DNA from: Dasyornis broadbenti
Lineage: Eukaryota; Chordata; Aves; Passeriformes; Dasyornithidae
Length of the DNA: 64,000 nucleotides
Reading direction: 5' to 3'
NCBI GenBank assembly: GCA_013397935.1
Contig: VZRN01004715.1
Location: forward strand, 1,082,217-1,146,216
The notes beneath the pieces are model-generated. The model was not told the DNA's origin. It did not search any database and worked only from the letters and a program-made list of their open reading frames with translations. Shown piece by piece: positions 25,397-37,375 of the stretch (position 1 is its first letter; each line of letters starts with the position of its first letter). The position numbers were made by a program, and so were the translations under genes.

Positions 25397-27010
25397 AGCA
25401 GAGGTGAAGGCCAGTTTTTCTCTTTTGGCAGCTATAATGTGTAATTTCACCTTGAATTACTACAAAGGCATCTATATATGGTAGAATATTATAATATCGA
25501 AATATAAACAGAAAAGAGCTTCTCTGGACATTCAATCTTATTACATTATGTGAAAGAAGAATCTATTTTAGCCACAGAGAAAGGGAGCGACCTTTGCAGG
25601 AAGTCATTTCGACGATAACTCTCTTGAGAAAGGTAATTCCTAGCAGAAGACAGTGGCTGGTTCTCTGAGAAGATATCTGAATTTCTCTTTCACAGCTATG
25701 ACAGACAACTTGCTATTTGTTCCTTTTTTGCGTCTGTTTAATGGAAAAATAATTAAAATAAGGTCAACAACAATAAATATTCATTGATATATCATTAAAT
25801 TAATGTACTAAATACAAAATGCAGAGAATCCTCAAGTAGAAAGTGCAAGGTAATGAGAGAATAATGAATAGCATTTGGAGTTGTAACAGTGGAAAGGGAA
25901 GAAGTGAAGGAACACATTTTCATGGTGTGGTGCTAGTAAGGGACTTCTGATCCATGGTCTGTTCACATTTATCTTTATTCTGATAACATATATAAGCTCA
26001 TTCAATACCATCGGCATGTGAGGAAGTGGTTTAGATAAACAGTTACATAATTATAAGAATTCTGCTCTGAACTGAAGTAAGTGAATTTTATGCTAATTTT
26101 ATCAGATAAAAGACCAATCTTATGAATGTTTTTGGATACTGTAAAACCAGAGTAAGAAAGGGAGTGAAGTATTTCTGTTTGTTCTGGCTATTGGGAATAT
26201 TCATAGTTCCTGCTCTGTGAAAGTTTGGGAAGAGACCTCGAGCTGCTATTATAAGAAAGGATCCTTTCCAAATATTCTTGGTGGCCCTAGGATGAAGAGA
26301 ATGGAGTTTTGTCCTGGAATTCGATCAAGTGAATAAAATGTAAGTGCACTGGTCATCCTGCAAACAAAATGCGACATCATCTGAGTAATTTGTATAAAGA
26401 ATAAGTCTATTACTGATTTAGCTGATAAAAAAACCCCTTTCAACACGTGTGCCAAAGTAGGAGAAGTATGTAGAACCCCATAGTAACAGGAAAGTATTCT
26501 TTATCATCTTCAGCAATAAGGAAGTAAAAATAATAATAAACAGCTTGGATGTGATGGTTCAAGATATTAATCATACAAGGTTTTATGTGGATATGATACC
26601 CACTTTTTATATAGTGCTGATTGTTAGAATAAGCAGATATGTAACCTGTGGTAATGATTTAAAGAGATTTAGGGTTCCACATAATCAGATGCCAAGAATG
26701 TATTTGAAAAATTACAGTGGGGGGTAAGGAAGAGACCAGTGACAAGTCTTTCTTCTTCTAACAAAAGGAGAGTATCATTTTCCTATAGGTCTCCTAGTAT
26801 ATCCCAGGTCTAGTCAGCCCATACTTCAGACTTAAAATCATAGAAAATGGGATGATGAGGAGAATCCAATACCTTGTAAATATAGTAATTTAAAGAACTT
26901 GATTGTAAAGTATTGTTGGGCTGCATGTAGGTAATATGGTTTGCTTTCCTAGCTCCTAGAATCCTCTTCCTTAGCAGCCATTTCTTCATTTGTTGGAAGA
27001 AATCAAAAAA
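25397..27010. other. Unique noncoding interval
   Basis: AT-rich sequence with no supported gene or repeat. It would be 3' UTR and downstream DNA if the block at 25328 were a terminal exon. Confidence 0.5.
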
Positions 27011-27075
27011 ACCAAACCAAACCAAACCAAACCAAACCAAACCAAACCAAACCAAACCAAACCAAACCAAACCAA
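27011..27075. repeat. (ACCAA)13 pentanucleotide microsatellite
   Basis: Thirteen uninterrupted ACCAA units (TTGGT on the other strand), preceded by an A-rich stretch. This pentamer class is common in birds. It opens a Val/Trp/Phe/Gly/Leu repeat frame on the minus strand that is not a gene. Confidence 0.97.
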
Positions 27076-27969
27076 ATCAAAAATGTAGACCTTCTTACAT
27101 ATTTGCAGTGTTTAGCTGTTGCATTAAAGATGATAATCACACACACCTAAATATCTGCTAATGTATTTGTAATCTTTGGGATTTACTTTTTCACCCACCT
27201 CATTATACACTTGTTTTTTCTCGTGTACTAAGTCATTGAAATAGTTGTTCTGAAACTAAACACCGTATCTGGAGATGGTATGTTTTTTAATATATGGACC
27301 TTGTGGAAATATTTAATCAATCCTTATCTAAATTATAACTAATGTGCAAAATATAGATGCTGCATTCACAATAAATATACTTGTGAATTCCTACATAATC
27401 ATTAAAGCACCATATTCATAATAAGCTGAATTTTGGTTTAGAAAGGCACATAAGGACATTCCAGATTAGTAATTTTTTTTTGAACACACAGTGTGTTTTC
27501 TCCATCGGAGACTATAAAAGCTGTGTAAAATTTTAAATTTTTCAGCATTCTTCATACCTATTCATATCCATGGGAGTTTGATCAGTTTATATTTACAAGA
27601 CCATTTTTGCCTATTTGTTAATGTAGAGTGGCCAAGGCTATGGAGTCATTAGTTTACCAGACTTTCCAAATCTTCCTTGGCCTCTAAACCATTGGTGTAG
27701 GAGATACTAGTCAAATGAGATAGGGATTTAACTGATTTCAAGAAGTTTTTTCTGTCTCAGTGACTACTAATTTTCACTTTTTCTTCTGATGAAAAAAATC
27801 CAGTTTTCACCTAAAATTATAAACAAGGGACTACATAGATTAAAGATGTTTTCAAGGCACTATAGGCAGGCTTTCTATCATTTTGAATTCGTTTCTGTGT
27901 GAACAAAGCCTCAGGTAAACCTTGTTTATGAAAACCAAATGAACTGAATCCTAGAATGTTCATTCCACC
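27076..27969. other. Unique noncoding interval
   Basis: Nothing recognised. Confidence 0.55.
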
Positions 27970-28140
27970 CTAGTAATTAGAGCTGCTGATTAACACCTCA
28001 CATTCACAGCACTTGCATAAACATAAACCTAAGCAACAGCAACAGAAAGTGTCATTAGGACAATCTTAAGAACAAGAAACCTGTCACCTGCTGCTGACAC
28101 TGAAATTTGTTGATTGAGCTGAAATATGTTGCTGGCATAT
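27970..28140. promoter_or_regulatory. Candidate conserved noncoding block
   Basis: The block has mixed composition with dense transcription-factor-like words: TAATTAG (27974-27980, homeodomain core), a TAAACATAAAC forkhead-like stretch near 28017, and CACCTG (28085-28090, E-box) followed by CTGCTGACAC. No frame is favoured. The call is by appearance only and needs alignment. Confidence 0.25.
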
Positions 28141-29405
28141 AATGCTGCAAAGGAACAAGCAGGGATATATATCTACCTCTCTGCAACAGAAGGGGAATTA
28201 TAAGTCATTGAGGTTCCAAGGAGGAACAGTAAAAGGGATTCTGAATTTGGGTCTGATTTTACCCTACACACCCTCTGTTCTTGCACATCTTCCCTTTGAA
28301 GTAATAAAGTGTGAATGGATGACATTTTGTGAACTGCCTTTCGCCATTACTCCTGAAAGCTCTCACTAGGAAAAGAGACAGAAAATGTTATATCTTGCCT
28401 TGTGCTTCATTATCTTTTCTCATCCTATAAGCTTGTCCCCTGGAAGAGGTAGAAGCATTGCAAAAGCAGATCCTTAACTGTGTCCTCCCAACATAGTAAG
28501 AGAGTGTTCTACATGTGCTGATGAACAGTGAATGTTTTAGAAAGTATAATGGGAATAGAGGATAGGAAAAAGAGAATTAATTAAATTTATTTGGACTTTC
28601 TTGGCTGCAAATATCCCAGGTCTTGCAAGAAGAGAACTTATGCAACTAAAGTGTTTCTTTGGTGATTAAAAAAAGGCTTCTGTTCTGTTTTTCTGAGTCA
28701 AACAAGGCATAGTGCTTTAATAGAGAACCTAGAATTAATTATATTAAAATAATTACAAGTATATCTCACAGTTGTCTTATCCTGGTTTGGCTTCTGAGAA
28801 AAATATGTTATCCAGATAAATGAGAGAGAGGAAAAAAATGAAAAATAATGGAAAAATACAGAGATTTGGTTGATTGTCCAAGAACCATCCTAGTTATACT
28901 CAAGTTGAGAATGTTTTCATCAGAAGCATTGAGAGATGGCTTAAGGTAAAAAAATGTGTTTATCTGGAGATGAGGAACTAGACGAACACACAGCATTAAT
29001 CTCTGTTGCTGATCCCAGCACCGACTGGTAGATTTTATAGACGTTAAGTGATATCAGCCTTTTTTCAATTAAAGATACATTATAGGTTAATTCCCTCTTG
29101 GTAATCTAACATAAGTAGAGGAGAAGAGGATGATAAGATACAATTAACAGTGAGGAAGGCATTTGGTAAGCAGTCATTGGTGCTTGAGTTCTCTCCATGT
29201 TTCCCAAATTAATTTCTAATATCTTCTTAGGCTTCGTTTCATTTTTCCTTTCAGATTTCAATAGGGGAATGATTCATATTTGAATCTGTGTTTTTAATCC
29301 TGTCTATTTAAGAACTTTGTAAATACCCTAAGAGAGAGGTGACCTGTGGGTTGCCATGCTAGCTGCGCATTGCCAGAAATCCAGTTAATTAGAGTGGGAT
29401 TTTCA
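28141..29405. other. Unique noncoding interval
   Basis: A 75-codon + frame at 28142-28369 has no recognisable motif. Nothing else is supported. Confidence 0.5.
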
Positions 29406-29419
29406 CCAGTAGGGGGCAG
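29406..29419 (+). promoter_or_regulatory. CTCF-like binding site
   Basis: CCAGTAGGGGGCAG matches the established CTCF core CCASYAGRKGGCRS at every position, on the + strand. It sits in a locally GC-richer stretch (29340-29420). CTCF is a zinc-finger architectural factor that anchors chromatin loops and insulators, and motif orientation matters for loop direction. Occupancy cannot be judged from sequence, and a 14-bp degenerate match does occur by chance in tens of kilobases. Confidence 0.5.
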
Positions 29420-31800
29420 GACCTATTTGCTATTTCTGCTTTTGTATTTATAATGTTTGAGTTAAAATATAAAACAAATTAGAGCTAAATTTAGTTTGTG
29501 AAATAGAAGGGTAGAACAACAAATAGGTTGTGTACATAGCTAACTATGAATTATTTGCCACAATATACCTATATTAATGAAAAGTCATAGTAATATTTAC
29601 ATTTTGATTTTAATTAAAGATTGTTAAAGAAAGATTCTTTGGGGATTTTTGTTCATCAGAAATGAGGTCACTGCTGAAGTAGCATTAACTTTTTTTTTTT
29701 TCTGTTTAACAATATCAAGGTTTATTATGAAAGACTGGAGACCTACTATGATTCTGTGTCATATTTATTATTATGCCTACTTTGAAAACAGTTAAATAAA
29801 AAGAAAAAAATTATTTACTTGAGAGCAGAAAACAATTGAAGGCTAGAGATGAAAACAGGAGTCAGAAGTTCCAGTGGTTAAATCTGTAAACACCAAGTTA
29901 GTTCCTTTCCAAATTTTTAAGGCATTGTTTGAAGGATGTTTTTAATGTACACAGTCTTAAATAATACTTTTTAACATTTTAACAGACAAAACATTGTCTG
30001 TTTTGGAGGTTGATGTAAAAATGGTTTCAACCATTTGACTGCTTTTTTTTTTTCAATCTCTTGTATTCTTAATTTTTTGTAAACCTAAACTAAGTCTTTT
30101 ACCAAATTTACTACTTCAATATTAATTGAATAGCTAAGAGAACTCCACTCAACAAAGGGCAGTTGCACTATAGTATAGGTAAGTATTATGGAATATATAC
30201 TTTTCCTTAGAGAAGGAAAATATAGAATAGCTAGAATCTCCAAGAAGACAGAATGTTACGTAAAATATTACTGTTAAATGTACATAAGATTTAGAGTATG
30301 CTTTTTCATATAATGCCTAATAGACATACTAATAAGTCCCTGTAGTGTAATTATATAATCCAGATGTGTATTGAATCTAGCAGAAATGAAAGGAAAGAAT
30401 GAAATAAAGAAGGAAAATACTTCCCAGAGCTTAGCAAAAACTAACTCCTTTTCTGACTTCAAGATACATTTTTGTTTTGAAACCTTCTTGAATGTTACCA
30501 GATAAATGCTATTTCTTTAGATGTATCTGCTTTTATACAATGATGTGCATTTTAATAAAACTTCTGACTGAGTTAAAAAATGTATGCACTTCTTGCCTAA
30601 CCATGTCTGAAATAGTAATGAACATGTTGCTCCAATAATATTGACTCAATCAGATCATATGTTAAAACATTTCCAGACATATTGATAAATTCATTGATTC
30701 TTCCCATTCTTTTGGTCACTGGACTATAGAAAAAGGGATCACTAGCCATTTGACCTTCATTGTGTATTAAATAAACACCAGATGGTAAGGATTCATTCAG
30801 TAAATCTATTCTTTCTTCTTCATAGTCATGTTCACACTGTTGCTTCCCACTGAGTCTTTATCTTTATTTGTCATGGTGCCAAAGCTGTCTCTATAGCACC
30901 TTTCATGCATCACAGCTTTCAAATCTTGTCCCATTAGTTTCATTTTGTTTCTATCATAAATAATCTACTACTTTCTCATACACTCTTTCATTACCTAATA
31001 ATGCTCAGTCTTTGTACAAAAGGGTAAAGTATTTAAAGGTTAGTGAGTACAGTTTACCCATTAGTATATAGTCTGTGTGACACTTCATTAGAGAAAAATG
31101 TAAGCTACAGGTAATAATTATGCATTCTACAAAACATTCATAGTTTCAATAACTGGGGTTTGTCTTTTTTTTTTTAATTATTATTTATTTTGAAGGATTC
31201 TTCCATTTTAAACATATTACTATCTAGGAGCTGATGACATGAAATTTCAGTTACAAAGAGGTGCCTGGAATTTAATAATTTTGAGTATCTTTCCGCTGGA
31301 CTCTCTTGTGGAAAGGTATAGACTTAAGGAGGATTTAAAATATCATAGTTTAGCATTATGTGGATCCAGATTAAGATTTCGAAATGATCCATAGTTGAAA
31401 ATGAAAACTTGCTTCTGAACCACTATTGGTCCAAATAGGTGAAAAAAAACCCCATAGCAATATAATTCAACCTCGTACCTAAAAATGTAGCATCTACTTA
31501 TGTGAAAAAAGATGTGCACCATTTTTTAAATCCCTAGCTATACTCAAGAGCAATAGGAGATCATTCTGAGTTATCCCATCAAATATGTTGCTGATTGAAA
31601 AAATACCCTATGCAAATCTGTAATAGAAAATATTTAGCATTGTAATTATATTTCTAGTAAAAATAGAAAACACTCAAAATTTGGTGGTAATTTAAAGTAT
31701 AGCAGCATTATCTTTTTATAGAAATCGTAGTCTTTGAAATAGCGTTGTGTTTAAATTTACAAAATTTACCAGCCTATTAGGGGTTGGTTTTTTTGTTGTT
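29420..31800. other. Unique AT-rich noncoding interval
   Basis: Very AT-rich, with several T runs of about 10-11 (near 29691, 30042, 31168). No gene is supported. Confidence 0.55.
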
Positions 31801-31812
31801 TTTTTTTTNNNN

Positions 31813-31860
<48 letters not shown>
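31801..31860. repeat. Poly-T tract with 4 N
   Basis: T8, four undetermined bases (31809-31812), G, then T47 (31814-31860). The gap falls inside the homopolymer and is most simply an assembly artefact. Open frames across it are poly-Phe or poly-Lys and meaningless. Confidence 0.95.
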
Positions 31861-31861
<1 letters not shown>

Positions 31862-32299
31862 TGAGTTGTTTGTTGGCAGGTTTTGGTTTTGTTTTTACTT
31901 TTTTTCTTTTTAAATTTAGACATTGCAGTGCGTGTATACTGGAAGGGAGAGAACGTAGAAGGAAAACCTTCTGACTCAGTGGCTTTCTCATAATAGTCAA
32001 CAAAAGAGACTGTTTTAATACCCCTGAGCACAAAGAAACACTAATGCTTCCAAGAGTTTTGATGATTCCTGGATCTCAGAGTGTATTCTGTCAATCTGCA
32101 GGTAGCATATCATTTTCCAAATAGATGGTAAAGACAATAAATATTCCCCTGTCCCACTACTAACACTTCAATCTTTTTGCATTAGGAAGCTGAGTCTCAC
32201 AAGAAAGTTTTTTCTCTACAACTGAAACAGAAAAACAGTATATGAATTCAGAAAAGAGAGGGTTGTTTGTGGGGGTTTGTTTTTGTTGTCTACCTGCCT

Positions 32300-32515
32300 A
32301 TTCTTATCTTCCCCTTTGCACTGCAGGAGTGGGAGGACACCGTAAGAGAGAAGACGGAGAAATGGCCAGGTTATTCCTTCCTTGCTGCCGAGGTGATCTC
32401 ACTGTGCAATCAATCCTTGTCACTTGTTCGGTGTCTGTGGCTGCCCAGCTCACCTGGAGCTGGTGATGCCTAATGCCCTGTGCACAGACAGTTGAAGTGG
32501 ATAAGTTGGGGCCGA
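32300..32515. other. GC-richer island with a strong acceptor-like site
   Basis: About 200 bp stand out by GC and at least five CpGs in an AT-rich setting. A long pyrimidine tract ending in ctttgcactgcag precedes 32327 and resembles a strong + strand splice acceptor. Downstream, two frames are open for more than 40 codons; the phase-0 one starts EWEDTVREKTEKWPGYSF. Possible donors are CAG|gttatt (after 32369) and GAG|gtgatc (after 32392, giving 66 nt). It could be an exon, a piece of LTR or other mobile element, or a constrained element. I recognise no repeat family or protein. Confidence 0.25.
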
Positions 32516-35500
32516 ACAATTAAGTTCAAAATGCATTTCTTAATCATCGTTCATTAATCTATTGTTTGGAATATTTTCAGGATTAGTCCAAAACCAGGAT
32601 TTTTTTGTGTTTCTGTTGAAAATCTGACTAGAGAGGCCCATTGGTTTTGTTCTTTTCCCTGACTTCAACGCAGACCTAGCAATGCATCAGTTGTTTATTG
32701 TATCCTCTGTGATGATTACTAGTTCAAATCTGTTTAATCCTAGTAGAATTTTAGTGATTTTACTCACATTTTATTTCCAAATTTCTAAAAAATGACCAAT
32801 TTATCCTATGGGCAGTTTTTTCATGGATGAAATTTAAATTAAGCACCTGACTCAAATGCAACACAAAATTCATATTTCAAGTTACCTTCTTGTAGTTACA
32901 ACAATTGGAAATCATATTACTTGGTTAAGGTTATTTTGTCTCCCTAGGCTTAAAAGCAAAAATATTTGGTGGAGGAGGAATGAAGTCACTTTAAACCTGC
33001 TATTTAGCTCTAAAAGCTGAAAAAGGCAGTGTAACCCCCTCATGCATAAATATATCACCTTAAGTTTATATTTCACTACTTTTTAAAAGTACTGAAGAAT
33101 ATGCCACAATATGTCTTGTTCTAGCAGCTGAAAAATTATGCTATGACTAAAATGACATCATTCTGCCTCCCACAGAATGTTTTGGCTCTGAGAGCTCAAG
33201 GAGCAGATGAAATTAACATAAAATGTCACTGTCACACAGAGAGGAAGAAAAAATATTAACATGTTCTGTATTTCTCTCAGGGATCTGAGTAGGAGGTCAC
33301 CATATAGCATGTTACAAGTATTTGAGAATGAAATAGACCCTTTTGCAGAGGGTCAGTATAACAAGCATTGTTGAAATTTTCCAAATAAGGCTTACCACAA
33401 ATCAAGACTGCCTGTAGGACTGCTGTTTCTTCCACTAGGAGTTGCTCCATAGAACTCTTTCATTTATCTTTATATTAGCATTTGCTAATTTGTAAATTGT
33501 CTCTAGTTTAGAATGACTGGTAGAACTCTAAATCAAGACAATGAGCTTAGTTCTCACAATCACTTTTTTTGTTATTATTTGTACAATTTTTATCTCAGAA
33601 TCTTATAGAAAAATGATGGTCCTGTTGTAGTAAACTATTTTGTGCTCTATCAGCAAGACATTGTCTCTTAAAGAGTTTAAAACCCAGATATCAAAAAGGG
33701 AGATGGTGGGCTGGAAAGAAAGCCAGGCAACAGCCAGAGGGGTGAGAGAGCAAAGTAGCAAATTGAACAAAGCTTACCGAAAAAAGATTGAGGTTTCACC
33801 TCACAATATTTAATCAGTGTGAAAATGAAATGTTTCTGTGGATATCACAGCAGACTTGTGACTTAAGAGTCAAGGCCCCTTTTCTTTTAAATTTTAACAG
33901 AATTTCCTATGAATAAAATTGATGTGCAAATTTTTATGCAAATTTGAGACTGTTTAACATCTAGTACAGGGTAGTCTAGGTATTGAGAGAACTTAGTAAG
34001 CAGGAAGGTTTAATGTGGAAATCAAAAGGTCTGTTTTGATCACGCTAAATTACAGTGTCAGCTACACACTCATGAGGGATCAGAATGTGATCAAAGGTAG
34101 GTCACAATGCTGGATGTGGGTAGGTGTTTAGTCAACAGCTAGGATTGTGAGATCCTGACATAAGGACCGAGGTACAGAGTGCAAAACTGCTGATCAAGGG
34201 CAGTGTAGTAGGAGAAATATCCTGGAAGAGGGAAACTGGAATGGGAGGAGGCATCAAAGAATGTTTCTGAAGGGATGATGAGAGATGAGAAGAGAATAAC
34301 CAGTGAAGGAAAGGAACAACAGGAAAATATTTTAATATCTTTTAAAACAACACAGCACTGTAAGATAATACAGAACTTCTGTGTTGTATCCAGAAAAAAA
34401 AAATCCTCACAGAGCCGTACATATGGCAATAACCAGGGAATTCTTGACAGTGTGGCTCTCACTATATTTTGCTTGTCTAGATAACACTGGAAGAAACCAT
34501 ATTAGCAACTGAGTTCAACATAACATTGACTTGATTTGGTTTTCTTACATTTTTTTACCTGCGGTTCATAGAGAATTAGAACTATTGATAAAGAGTTACA
34601 AATACAACTTCTTGTATTTAATTTACCTTATTGACAAATATTGTAGGAAAACTGAAAATGCAACACGTGGCGGATTTTTATGTTTTTTAATAGTCATCTC
34701 TAGCCTAAAATTCAAATTTGCTAGAAAATTTCATATTTCACTGTGGTACAAACTTAATTCTTTTTTGATTTTTCTCATTAGTGAATAAGATAAATATTTC
34801 CAGTATAGCTTCTGAGGATTTTTTCCCCTACTACTGCTAAAGATAGCTGTGCTTTTTTATGGAACTAAATAACTGAAACTATGGTGGTGTCCAAATTCGT
34901 AAGACATGTACATTGTAGTGCATATGTATAGAAAAGTTTCATTACTTATTTAAGGTCTTCTGAAACTAGGCAGAAAAAGAACTAGAAAAAGAGGAGAACC
35001 AGAGGTAGATTCAAAATTCCTCCTCACCCCACCCCACACACAACCTCCAGTATATGAAGAAATTAAAGTTTCAAGGGTTTGCATAGGTCATCTGAGTGAG
35101 CAAATTCAATGACATGAAAACAGAGTTTTTACCTTCCCAAAAGAATTTTCTTGGCAGCAATATTATGGCTAATAATAAAGGATGAATAAAATATAGATAA
35201 AAGGTGTCACTGAGAAGAGCGGAATGATTTATTCAGGTATGCATAATGTATAGGGAGTTTCAGACACTTGCTGAGGGTTAAGTACATGGTAAGAAAGCTG
35301 AAATCTTGTGGGTGGAAGCCAGAGTTTGAGTATCAAGAATTTGATGGAAATCACAGTTACACTGAGAACTCTGAACAAAACCAATGAAAAGAAGAGATAA
35401 CAAAGACAGAATAGACAGAAATGAAGTTTTGCACAAGGAAGCTGACCCAGCAACTGATTCCTAAAATTGCTCATAAAAGAGTTCTGATGTATTCTTTAAT

Positions 35501-35889
35501 GCTTTAGTAATTCTGTAATTCTTTAGTAGTATAAGCAAGAGGTGGCTTGTGACTTCAGCTGAGAAAATGCTAACAATCTTCCTTGCTTTTTATCTATAGC
35601 AACAGCTGAAGGATCTATGCAAGCCCAGGGCCTCGAGAAATAGCTGAAGAACATTCAACCCAACTTCAGCCTGAAGATCTTGTCTAAGCTGCAATAGCTT
35701 TTGGCATAAATAGTCAGATAGGTATGATGATAGCCCTATTATTCACAAATTGTTATGGTAATGCTTTAGATTAGGTTGAAATTTTGTTGCTGAATATGCA
35801 GTTTAAAAGCAACATGGTGATAACTTCCCAGACATTAGTTATGATGTTTGGCATCTACCGAATATTTAAAACTGTGCTTTTACTGAAGA
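32516..35889. other. Unique noncoding interval
   Basis: No gene is supported. Segment 33100-33240 is mixed in composition and may be constrained. A C-rich patch (caccccaccccacacac) lies near 35025-35042. A 107-codon minus frame at 34139-34462 overlaps a plus frame and shows no motif. Confidence 0.5.
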
Positions 35890-36060
35890 GAGCATCTGTT
35901 TGACACAAATTATTGGGACATCCTCACAGCCTGGAGATGATGACGTTTAACTAAGCACCTTGTGCCCAGAAGTTCCCTGTTTGAATTTCAGCTGTCATTA
36001 TCACGACTGACTCATGCAACAGCAATAAAGTCTGTCAGCTCATGCCACAGGTAATTTCTC
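35890..36060. promoter_or_regulatory. Candidate conserved noncoding block
   Basis: Words typical of developmental enhancers cluster here: TGACGT (35941-35946, CRE-like), CAGCTG followed by TCATTA (35989-36000, E-box plus homeodomain core) and TGACTCA (36008-36014, AP-1). Composition is balanced relative to the flanks and no frame is favoured. The motif matches are seen; regulatory function is inferred. Confidence 0.28.
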
Positions 36061-37289
36061 AGGAACAGACACGTTTATATTTCCTCTTTCACATTTAGTA
36101 TGAGGAAATATTTCCATGAGAAGAAAATTGGGAAGCAAATACGGACACATATAGATTTTCTGAGATCACTTACAGATAGCATTTAAGAAATTCTTGCTGT
36201 CAGCAAATGAGGAGGATGGAGCATTCTCCAGAGCAATGCACTTTAGTGAAACTCAGTATGGATGACAGTCTTTGAAATATCAGTTTTTTCGACACACTAG
36301 TGTAATGAATTTTCTGAAAACTGAGGAAAAGTAATAGCAAAGCAAATTCTTAGCTGTAGAAGAGGAAAATTTGTCTTTAAAATTTTGCAAATCTTCATTT
36401 CCATATCCATTATTAACCTTCTCCAACATGATTCATATTCACAAATATGCATACATTATTAAGGCATGCACATTTGGCCAGACCCTGAGTTCCTTCATGC
36501 AAATATTTCATTAATTTTTAATCAGTTAAAGAAGAGGGAATTTATTTTTTTTTTTTTTATTGTGAGGGATCAGAGTCTGATCTTGTTCTATATGGTACTA
36601 ACAGTAATATTCGGTATCTTCTTCTAGTGAAGCTTCGGATTGCATTCCAAATTGAAATGTTTTAAACTTTTGCTAGCGGTTATCCTCAGTCTGATATATA
36701 AAAAAATTGAACTCAGACCAACATTGTGAGATTGAGAGAGCTTAATCCTGCAAGTTTAGAATGAAATGTTTTTGAATGTCAATCAAGAACCAAGTTAGGC
36801 ATTGCTTTCCAGCAAACAGCAAGTTTTGGTTAAGGAAAGTCTTCAGAGACTGTGTCCACATTTGTCTTTGACTATTGCAAATGCTCTCTAAAGAGGTAGA
36901 TACTCATACAACAGACTTATAGTCGATATTATAAGCATTTGAGATAAAACTATTCCACATAATCTTTATGCATAAGTGCTAGGTTTTATAATTACAGCTG
37001 CATTCAGAATGTAATAAATTTATCCATTATTCAGATGTTTGCGTATTTTACGTATTCCGTGATACAGACCTACATTCTAAGTGTTAGTAGCCCTCTTACA
37101 TCGTTTGCTTCACAGACAGATTTGTCTTAGTACACTATACTTGAAAGAACAGCATTAAGGAAGCCTTTCTTTTCAGTTCCTGATTGTGATTGCAAGCATA
37201 TCAAATTTATTCCCTTGTAATCGAGATCATTTTCCAGAAGCTTTGAGAACTGTATGTAGTAGTTTGTTAGAGAGCTCACAGAAACCCTA
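36061..37289. other. Unique noncoding interval
   Basis: Contains a T14 run at 36545-36558. Nothing else was recognised. Confidence 0.55.
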
Positions 37290-37375
37290 TACTGACAGAC
37301 CAAAAAGCCATTCGACTGTCACTTTATGTCATTAACAATTTCTAAGCCCATTACAGATGGGATGGACTGATTAGA
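37290..37375. promoter_or_regulatory. Candidate conserved noncoding block (homeodomain-like cores)
   Basis: Within about 80 bp there are three ATTA-type cores (TCATTAAC near 37329, CCATTAC near 37348, CTGATTAG near 37368) and a CpG in a mixed-composition context. Spaced homeodomain cores are common in vertebrate developmental enhancers, but ATTA is also common by chance in AT-rich DNA. Confidence 0.22.

Noticed and set aside
26810..27070. Minus frame with a repeated Val-Trp-Phe-Gly-Leu start
   Set aside because: A translation of the ACCAA microsatellite; no gene context.
29748..29762. 'ctatgattctgtgtc' resembling the CR1 8-bp tail
   Set aside because: Upstream sequence does not match CR1, and two tail units alone are too short.
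34139..34462. 107-codon minus frame
   Set aside because: Overlaps an equally open plus frame and shows no recognisable domain.
35646..35660. Word 'aacattcaaccc' similar to the miR-181 start
   Set aside because: It diverges from the microRNA after ten bases and has no matching hairpin arm.
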